Below, in pieces: positions 41,803 to 47,902 of a DNA stretch of 47,902 bases. A model generated the notes under the pieces. It had not been told where the DNA came from. It ran no database searches and worked only from the letters and a program-made list of their open reading frames with translations. Numbering within the stretch: the first letter of the stretch is position 1; every line of letters starts with the position of its first letter. Source of the DNA: Clostridia bacterium (lineage in GTDB: Bacteria > Bacillota > Clostridia > Oscillospirales > CAG-382); assembly GCA_017549365.1 (NCBI GenBank), contig JAFYUZ010000038.1, positions 1 through 47,902 on the forward strand, read 5' to 3'. The position numbers were made by a program, and so were the translations under genes.

Positions 41803-42285
41803 ATGGAAGAAAAGAAAAGCACAGAAAGGCTTTCAAACCACGAGCTTGTGCGCCTTTTTATCCACACAGACAAGCTCCACAGAAGTCTGATCGAACAGCG
41901 TATGTCAGACCTCAACCTGCACCGAAGTCAACACATCATGCTTTTGTGTATTTCGGGATTTGAAACACCCCCGACCCAAAAGGACATTGCAAAAAAACTT
42001 GATATATCAGCGGCAACCGCCACTGTAACAATGAAAAAACTTGAACAGGCAGGCTATATCACAAAAACCACAAGCGAAAGCGACAACCGCTGCAACCGTG
42101 TAAGTATAACCGACGAAGGACGAAATATTCTAGTACAGGCAAAAAAAATATTTGAAAGCGTCGACGAAAATATGTTTTCGGGTCTTACAGATGAAGAATT
42201 GTCAAACTTTGTAGAATGTCTTGAAAAAATACAAAAAAATCTCAGATCCGACGGAGCAACCCTTCCGCCGCACAAATGCTGCTGA
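41803..42285 (+). CDS. MarR family transcriptional regulator
   Basis: The 160-residue protein has a MarR winged helix: LHRSQHIMLLCISGFETPPTQKDIAKKLDISAATATVTMKKLEQAGYITKTTSESDNRCNRVSITDEGR, with the recognition helix SAATATVTMKKLEQAG and the wing at SESDNRCNR. The C-terminus ends PPHKCC, a vicinal cysteine pair that might be redox or metal sensitive. ATG 41803 has GGAG upstream. The ABC exporter genes follow after 29 bases, so it most likely represses its own operon through the tandem operator. Confidence 0.94.
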   Translation: MEEKKSTERLSNHELVRLFIHTDKLHRSLIEQRMSDLNLHRSQHIMLLCISGFETPPTQKDIAKKLDISAATATVTMKKLEQAGYITKTTSESDNRCNRVSITDEGRNILVQAKKIFESVDENMFSGLTDEELSNFVECLEKIQKNLRSDGATLPPHKCC

Positions 42286-42314
42286 CAACAATATAACGAA
42301 AGGATGATGTTTTT

Positions 42315-44090
42315 TTGAAACGCTGGTTAAGCTATGTAAAACCTTATAAGCTTCAGTTTATTCTCGGACCTTTGTGTATGCTAATTGAGGTCGCAGGCGA
42401 AGTCCTTATGCCGATGTTTCTCGGCATGATAATAAACGGAGCTACAAAAGGCACGCTCACCCCTGCAAAATCGCTTGGAATTGCAGGTATGATGATACTT
42501 TGCGCCGTTCTGATGATGGCAGGCGGAGTGGGAGGCGCATATTTCGGTGCAAAAGCATCGGTAAACTATGCCAACGATATCCGCCGCGATATCTACAAGC
42601 AGGTGCAAAAATTTTCTTTTGCCAATATTGATAAATTTTCCACAGGTTCGCTCGTTACCCGTCTGACAAACGACATTCAGCAGATCCAGAACTTTGTGAA
42701 TATGCTTTTGCGTATGTGTCTGCGCTCACCGGGCATGCTTATCGGCGCTCTCATCATGGCAATCTCTCTGCGCCCGTCGCTATCGGTGATTTTTGCCGTC
42801 ACGGTGCCCATGATGATAATATCTATTTTTCTTGTAATCAGAACTGCTTTTCCCCGTTTTTCGATAATGCAGAAAAAAGTTGACAAGCTCAACTCTACCG
42901 TTCAGGAAAACGTTTCCAACGTCCGCGTTGTAAAATCCTTTGTCAGAGCAGATTACGAAACAGAAAAATTTGAAAGCGCCAACGCAGACCTTAAAAAATC
43001 AGGTCTTTCTGCCATGAAGATCATGATCCTCAACGGACCTATCATGACTCTGTTTATGAATATAACCATTGCTCTTGTCGTTTGGTTCGGCTCACAATTG
43101 GTTATGGGTGGCGGAGAAAATCCCATGGACGTGGGAGATCTTTCGCAGTTTCTCACCTATGTAAACCAGATCCTCATGTCGCTGATGACACTTACCTTTA
43201 TGTTCATGTCCACCTCCCGTGCCATGGCAAGCGGCAAGCGTATCAACGAAGTTCTTGACGAAAACATCGATATCACAGACGAAAACTGTGCAAATCCCGA
43301 TGCAGTCGTCACACGCGGAGATATAGAATTCAAGGACATCACCTTCCGCTATTTCAAACACAGCGAAGACCCCGTTCTTGAAAAAATAAATCTTAAGATC
43401 CCCGCTGGCTCAACCGTGGGCATCATCGGCTCTACGGGATGCGGAAAAACCACCCTTGTTTCACTTATTCCCCGTCTTTACGACACCGACGAGGGCGAAG
43501 TGCTTGTCGACGGCGTCAACGTGCGCGATTACAGCCTTTATAATCTCCGCGAGGGAGTTGGCATGGTGCTTCAAAAGAACATTCTTTTCTCGGGCACCAT
43601 CGAGGACAATCTGCGTTGGGGCGACGAAGATGCGACAATGGAAGAAATAACCGATGCCGCAAAAGCTTCGCAGGCAGACGGCTTTGTGCGCTCGTTTAAG
43701 GATGGATATCTCACCGAGCTTGAACAGGGCGGCGTAAATGTTTCAGGCGGTCAGAAACAGCGTCTTTGTATTGCAAGAGCCCTTCTTAAAAAGCCAAAAA
43801 TACTTATTCTCGACGACTCGACCAGCGCCGTAGACACCGCAACCGAAGCAAAGATCCGCGAACAGTTCAAAACAGGTCTTCGCGATTCCACAAAAATAAT
43901 CATTGCACAAAGAATAATGTCTGTTATGGACGCCGATATGATCGTTGTTATGAACGACGGCAAGATCACGGGCGTCGGAACGCACAAAGAGCTTCTTGAA
44001 TCAAACACAGAATACAATGAAATATATGTTTCGCAGATGGAAGGCAAGGACGACAAAGCACCTGCAAACGATTCTGTAAAGGAGGGCTGA
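42315..44090 (+). CDS. ABC exporter half-transporter, degenerate-site subunit
   Basis: The 591-residue protein is a type IV (B-family) exporter half: six membrane helices (about 15-310) then a nucleotide-binding domain. Walker A is GSTGCGKTT near 371 and the signature NVSGGQKQR is canonical. Walker B ends LDD rather than LDE (ILDDSTSAVD near 499) and the switch histidine is Gln (IIIAQRIMS). This is the pattern of the non-hydrolysing member in heterodimers such as TM287/288. Start is TTG 42315 after AAAGGA (42299-42304); no ATG fits. The partner follows after 3 bases. The substrate, probably a lipid or drug-like compound, is unknown. Confidence 0.93.
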   Translation: MKRWLSYVKPYKLQFILGPLCMLIEVAGEVLMPMFLGMIINGATKGTLTPAKSLGIAGMMILCAVLMMAGGVGGAYFGAKASVNYANDIRRDIYKQVQKFSFANIDKFSTGSLVTRLTNDIQQIQNFVNMLLRMCLRSPGMLIGALIMAISLRPSLSVIFAVTVPMMIISIFLVIRTAFPRFSIMQKKVDKLNSTVQENVSNVRVVKSFVRADYETEKFESANADLKKSGLSAMKIMILNGPIMTLFMNITIALVVWFGSQLVMGGGENPMDVGDLSQFLTYVNQILMSLMTLTFMFMSTSRAMASGKRINEVLDENIDITDENCANPDAVVTRGDIEFKDITFRYFKHSEDPVLEKINLKIPAGSTVGIIGSTGCGKTTLVSLIPRLYDTDEGEVLVDGVNVRDYSLYNLREGVGMVLQKNILFSGTIEDNLRWGDEDATMEEITDAAKASQADGFVRSFKDGYLTELEQGGVNVSGGQKQRLCIARALLKKPKILILDDSTSAVDTATEAKIREQFKTGLRDSTKIIIAQRIMSVMDADMIVVMNDGKITGVGTHKELLESNTEYNEIYVSQMEGKDDKAPANDSVKEG

Positions 44091-44093
44091 GAA

Positions 44094-46082
44094 ATGGCAA
44101 GATCATTACAAGAACTGCAAAAACAGTATAACTCCTCAGCCGCCGCACAAAAAGCAATGATGATGCGTGGTCCCGGAGGCCCCCGAGGAGGAATGGGCGC
44201 AAAGGGTAAACCGAAAAATACAAAACAAACCATAAAAAGACTCTTCGGATATGTCGGAAAATACAAATTCCGACTTATCGGTGTTATTTTCTGCATGCTT
44301 TTTGCCGCAGTTTCGGGACTTATCGGCTCGTTCATGCTTGCGCCGATAATCAACAAAATATCCACATACATCGGCATCACAGGCGAAATGAGCACCATGG
44401 AAAGAATGACCGACGGAGTTATTTCGTCGATAGTAAAAACCGTGCAGGAGCCTGTTAAAAATCTTTTGAGCTTTGTTGATTTCGGCGGTTTCACCGACGT
44501 TATGGTATATATCCTCGTGGCTCTTGTAATTCTGCTTTCGGTATATATCGTCGAGGTAATAACAAACTATCTGCAAAGCAGAATAATGATGACTGTTTCA
44601 CAAGGCTCGCTCGAAGCCATCAGAAACGATCTTTTCAAAAAGCTTCAAAAGCTTCCCGTCAGATATTTTGACAATCACCCCACGGGTGAGATAATGAGCC
44701 GTTTTACAAACGACGTTGACAATATCGGTATGATGCTCGATAACTCGCTGGTTTCGGTGATCTCGGGCCTTGTAACCCTTATCGGTACCCTCACCTTTAT
44801 GATAACCACAAACGTCTGGCTCACAATAATCACCGTTGTTTTCGTGCCTATCTTTGCAAAAGGCGGCATGATTATTGCGGGAAAAAGCCGAAAGTACTAT
44901 TCGGGACAGCAGGCTGCTCTCGGCGCCATAAACGGATATATTGAAGAGACCGTTACAGGTCAAAAAGTAATCAAAGTTTTCAACCACGAGGCAGATTCTG
45001 TCGAAGAATTTTCGAGCCTTAACGACGATCTTCGCGAAAAGCAGTTCAAAGCCCAGTTTTACGGCGGTATAATGGGTCCCATAATGGGCAATACCTCGCA
45101 GATCAGCTATGCCCTCACTGTCGGCATAGGCGGCGTTCTTATGTGCGTTTCGGGGCTCACTCCGGGTGCTCTCACTGTCTTCGCACAGTATTCAAGAAGA
45201 TTTTCTTTCCCCATAAACAACATTTCCCAGCAGATCAGCTCTATCTTTTCGGCTCTTGCGGGTGCAGAACGTGTTTTTGCCGTAATCGACAGCGAGCCTG
45301 AACCCTGTGACGTTGAAAACGCCGAAGATTTTTCGGGAGAAAAGCAGATGGAAGGTCACGTTGTTCTCAACAACGTTTCGTTCGGATATATTCCGGAAAA
45401 AACAGTTCTCAAAAATATATCTCTTTATGCAAAGCCGGGACAAAAAATTGCATTTGTCGGCTCGACGGGTGCAGGAAAAACCACCATCACAAATCTTCTC
45501 AACCGTTTTTATGATATCGAAGAAGGCACCATCACAGTTGACGGCGTAAATATCAAAGATATCAAAATGGACGTTCTCAGAAAGAATATTGCCATGGTGC
45601 TTCAGGACACCCACCTTTTCTCGGGCACGGTCAGAGAAAACATCCGCTACGGCAGACTTGATGCCACCGATGAAGAAGTTGAGCAGGCGGCAAAAACAGC
45701 CAGCGCACATTCCTTTATCATGCGCCTTGACAACGGATACGACACGATTCTCGAGGGGGACGGAGCAAACCTTTCGCAGGGTCAGCGCCAGCTTTTAAAC
45801 ATTGCCCGCGCCGCTCTTTCAAAAGCGCCCATTCTTGTGCTTGACGAAGCCACAAGCTCTGTTGACACCCGTACCGAGCGCCATATCGAGCACGGCATGG
45901 ACAGATTGATGAAAAACCGCACCACCTTTGTCATTGCCCACAGACTTTCGACAGTCAGAAATTCAGACGCCATTATGGTTCTTGAAAAGGGCGAAATAAT
46001 CGAGCGCGGAAGCCACGAAGAGCTTCTTGCCATGAAGGGCAGATATTACGAGCTTTATACCGGAAAAGTAGAGCTTGACTGA
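44094..46082 (+). CDS. ABC exporter half-transporter, catalytic-site subunit
   Basis: The 662-residue partner has an N-terminal ~45-residue cytosolic extension rich in Gly and Pro (GPGGPRGGMGAKGKPK), six membrane helices, and a nucleotide-binding domain with Walker A GSTGAGKTT near 456, canonical Walker B VLDEATSSVD near 582 and switch His (VIAHRLS). Its signature is NLSQGQRQ instead of LSGGQ. Together with the partner this gives one canonical and one degenerate ATP site. GGAGG before ATG 44094 lies in the end of the preceding gene. Confidence 0.94.
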   Translation: MARSLQELQKQYNSSAAAQKAMMMRGPGGPRGGMGAKGKPKNTKQTIKRLFGYVGKYKFRLIGVIFCMLFAAVSGLIGSFMLAPIINKISTYIGITGEMSTMERMTDGVISSIVKTVQEPVKNLLSFVDFGGFTDVMVYILVALVILLSVYIVEVITNYLQSRIMMTVSQGSLEAIRNDLFKKLQKLPVRYFDNHPTGEIMSRFTNDVDNIGMMLDNSLVSVISGLVTLIGTLTFMITTNVWLTIITVVFVPIFAKGGMIIAGKSRKYYSGQQAALGAINGYIEETVTGQKVIKVFNHEADSVEEFSSLNDDLREKQFKAQFYGGIMGPIMGNTSQISYALTVGIGGVLMCVSGLTPGALTVFAQYSRRFSFPINNISQQISSIFSALAGAERVFAVIDSEPEPCDVENAEDFSGEKQMEGHVVLNNVSFGYIPEKTVLKNISLYAKPGQKIAFVGSTGAGKTTITNLLNRFYDIEEGTITVDGVNIKDIKMDVLRKNIAMVLQDTHLFSGTVRENIRYGRLDATDEEVEQAAKTASAHSFIMRLDNGYDTILEGDGANLSQGQRQLLNIARAALSKAPILVLDEATSSVDTRTERHIEHGMDRLMKNRTTFVIAHRLSTVRNSDAIMVLEKGEIIERGSHEELLAMKGRYYELYTGKVELD

Positions 46083-46104
46083 TATTTTTCAAAAAACAAC
46101 CTAC

Positions 46105-46148
46105 AAACGGAGACTCTTTTAAAAAAAGATGTCTCCGTTTTTCTTTTT
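46105..46148 (+). terminator. Terminator of the marR-ABC operon
   Basis: AAACGGAGAC (46105-46114) pairs with GTCTCCGTTT (46131-46140), with inner A/T pairing (TCTTTT against AAAAGA-like bases), and is followed by TTCTTTTTT. It separates the exporter genes from dnaA. Confidence 0.88.
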
Positions 46149-46215
46149 TGTTCGGATGCAAGAGGGTTTTCCCACAATTTTCGGAATATTTATCTATATA
46201 ATTATATAAAAACTC

Positions 46216-46244
46216 TTGAAAAAAAATCTGAATTATGGTATAAT
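46216..46244 (+). promoter_or_regulatory. Promoter of dnaA
   Basis: TTGAAA (46216-46221) and TATAAT (46239-46244) are separated by 17 bases, 51 bases before the dnaA ATG. No perfect DnaA box is seen in the 213-base gap. Confidence 0.83.
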
Positions 46245-46295
46245 CATGATGTATATTTTTACTGTGGGCGAATATCGCAGAAAGGAGAGACCGTC

Positions 46296-47858
46296 ATGTC
46301 ACCGGAATCTGAAATCTGGCCGTCAGTGCTCGAAATTTTACGCGGAGAATTGCGTGATACAACCTTTAACCTCTGGTTCGGAGACCTTGTTCTTCAAAAG
46401 CTCGTTGATGACAAAGCGTATCTCCAGACACCAAACCTTTTTAAAAAGAAAACCATCGAAACAAAGTTTATGGATCAGCTGAAATCCGCCTTTGAAAACG
46501 TAATGGGATTTGAGATCACACCTTATGTAATCTCAACCGAATCCGAATCGTTTGAAACTCAGTATTTCAACCTGATTGAAAAAGAAGCACAAGAAAAGTT
46601 CCTTGAAGAACAGAAAAACAAAGGAATCGTCTTTGATTCCAACTACGTCGCTCCCGATCCCGATGCCGAACCCGAACTTGTCGAGCCAAAAGCTCATGCG
46701 GGTGCTTTCAAACTTTCAAAAAAGAACCTTAATTTTCCCAAAGTATACAATTCCGAAAGCGACAGCCTTGAAAATATTCCCCTTGTAAACTATTTTGAAG
46801 ATCTCGGAAACCGCGACGGAATGCTTCTTATGTCAAAATCGGTTCCCGAATACCGCCCAAGCTACACTTTTGAAAACTTCGTTGTGGGAGATTCAAACCG
46901 AATGGCATACGCCACATGTTTTTCTGTGGCACAATATCCTGCGGCACAAAGCAATCCGCTGTTTCTTTACGGCCCTCCCGGAATCGGAAAAACACATCTG
47001 CTTTATGCCATTGCCCATTTTGTTGAAAAAACCCGTCCGTCTTTCAACATCGTATATTGCACCAGCGAAGATTTTACAAACGAGCTTCTCTCGGCAATAA
47101 CTCATAAGTCAACGGCGGATTTCCGTGAAAAATACCGCTCGGCAGATATTCTTATGATCGACGACATTCAGTTTATCGGCGGAAAAGAAGCGACACAGCT
47201 GGAATTTTTCCACACCTTCAACACCCTTTACGAATCGGGAAAGCAAATTATCGTAGCCTCCGACCGTCCGCCAAAGGATATTGAGGTTCTCGAAAAACGC
47301 ATACGTTCAAGATTTGAATCGGGCGCCATCATCGACATAAAAAATCCCGACCCCGAGCTTCGCTCTGCCATCATCCGCAGAAAAGCCATTGACATGGGTG
47401 TTGAGATTCCCAACAGAGCCATAGATTACATTTCAGAAAACGTCCGCGAAAACGTTCGTCAGATAGAAGGCATCATCAAAAACCTGAATATCTACGCCAT
47501 GTTGAAAAAACAGCCTATCACCGAAGATCTGGTTCGCTCGGTGGTTGGAAACGTTACCACGGGACCTGTTGAAATAAGCCCGGAAAAAATAATCGACGCC
47601 GTGGCACGAAACACAGACGTTTCAAGAGAAGATATTCTCGGAAAAAGCCACACAAAAAACGTCGCCCTTGCCCGCCACATTTCGTGCTTCCTTTTAAGAA
47701 AGCTCACCGATATGTCGCTGCAACAAATAGGAAAATTCATCGGACGCCACCATTCCACGGTGCATGACTCGGTAAGATACATCGAAGAAGAAAAAAAGGA
47801 CGACAAGTCGCTTGACGAAAAGATAAAAACAGTCATGCGCGAGCTGGGACAAAGATAA
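46296..47858 (+). CDS. dnaA: Chromosomal replication initiator DnaA
   Basis: The 520-residue initiator has domain I (about 1-85, IWPSVLEILRGELRDTTFNLWFGDL), a linker (86-185), the AAA+ domain with Walker A GPPGIGKT at 226-233, Walker B LMIDDIQF at 286-293 and SDRPPKDI, and domain IV, whose box-recognition motif is GRHHSTVHDSVR at 483-494. In most DnaA proteins this motif is GRDHTTV; here the Asp is His485 and Thr is Ser487. The ATG at 46296 follows AGGAG. It is normally followed by the origin and dnaN, which fall outside the window. Confidence 0.97.
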   Translation: MSPESEIWPSVLEILRGELRDTTFNLWFGDLVLQKLVDDKAYLQTPNLFKKKTIETKFMDQLKSAFENVMGFEITPYVISTESESFETQYFNLIEKEAQEKFLEEQKNKGIVFDSNYVAPDPDAEPELVEPKAHAGAFKLSKKNLNFPKVYNSESDSLENIPLVNYFEDLGNRDGMLLMSKSVPEYRPSYTFENFVVGDSNRMAYATCFSVAQYPAAQSNPLFLYGPPGIGKTHLLYAIAHFVEKTRPSFNIVYCTSEDFTNELLSAITHKSTADFREKYRSADILMIDDIQFIGGKEATQLEFFHTFNTLYESGKQIIVASDRPPKDIEVLEKRIRSRFESGAIIDIKNPDPELRSAIIRRKAIDMGVEIPNRAIDYISENVRENVRQIEGIIKNLNIYAMLKKQPITEDLVRSVVGNVTTGPVEISPEKIIDAVARNTDVSREDILGKSHTKNVALARHISCFLLRKLTDMSLQQIGKFIGRHHSTVHDSVRYIEEEKKDDKSLDEKIKTVMRELGQR

Positions 47859-47881
47859 CCGATATTTTTCAGTTTCGGTAG

Positions 47882-47890
47882 TTTTCCACA
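47882..47890 (+). promoter_or_regulatory. DnaA box at the edge of a likely origin region
   Basis: TTTTCCACA, a consensus-class DnaA box, lies 23 bases after the dnaA stop. The window ends 12 bases later, so whether a cluster of boxes (oriC) follows cannot be seen. Confidence 0.5.
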
Positions 47891-47902
47891 ACAGGTTTCC
47901 CG

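Overview
The window looks like part of the chromosome of an uncultured or poorly characterised member of class Clostridia (Bacillota). This is inferred from several signs: AGGAGG-type ribosome sites, near-consensus TTGACA/TATAAT promoters with 17-base spacers, a long Bacillota-type SRP RNA with an Alu domain, RicT (PSP1 family), NrdR, a TrkA/TrkH pair, AzlC/AzlD and a clostridial style of IMP dehydrogenase. Base composition is intermediate and third codon positions favour C. I see no prophage, transposase, CRISPR array or rRNA. Of 41 gene ends read here, 22 are TAA, 19 are TGA and none is TAG.

Left part (1-9.4 kb): the acidic repeat tail of a wall or secreted protein, then rsfS and leuS, rpsU under its own strong promoter, a 376-bp palindrome-rich repeat block, tspO, an Rrf2 regulator, a polysaccharide deacetylase gene interrupted by an in-frame TAG, a comM-type AAA ATPase and a large unassigned TIM-barrel-like protein.

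Middle (9.4-27.1 kb), mostly on the minus strand: an MBL-fold hydrolase with a second deacetylase, SRP RNA, a transmembrane Ser/Thr kinase with an unusual repeat ectodomain, a SulP anion transporter, a TetR/P1B-ATPase divergent pair, tRNA-Lys, a degenerate M23 (LytM-like) membrane protein, nrdR with a sugar isomerase-like gene, a small membrane protein, and a guaB-trkA-trkH operon.

Right part (27.3-47.9 kb), all on the plus strand: azlCD, an SseB-like domain protein, pth, a frameshifted serine hydrolase, mnmA, a DUF1643 protein, a parvulin-type lipoprotein, an MreD-like protein, a PflX-like radical SAM protein, and an overlapping trio of histidine kinase, comF-like gene and mreB. Two parS-like sites follow. 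Next come holB, ricT, a MarR regulator with a tandem operator, a heterodimeric ABC exporter and dnaA. The window ends at a DnaA box just after dnaA, so this is probably origin-proximal DNA. The usual rpmH-rnpA block is not upstream of dnaA, and the plus-strand genes point toward the expected origin.

No wholly new system can be proven from sequence alone. The best leads are the TAG deficit together with the TAG-interrupted deacetylase, the kinase ectodomain repeats, the parS pair beside mreB with one copy built into a terminator, the palindromic element inside a split terminator, and the unusual dnaA neighbourhood.
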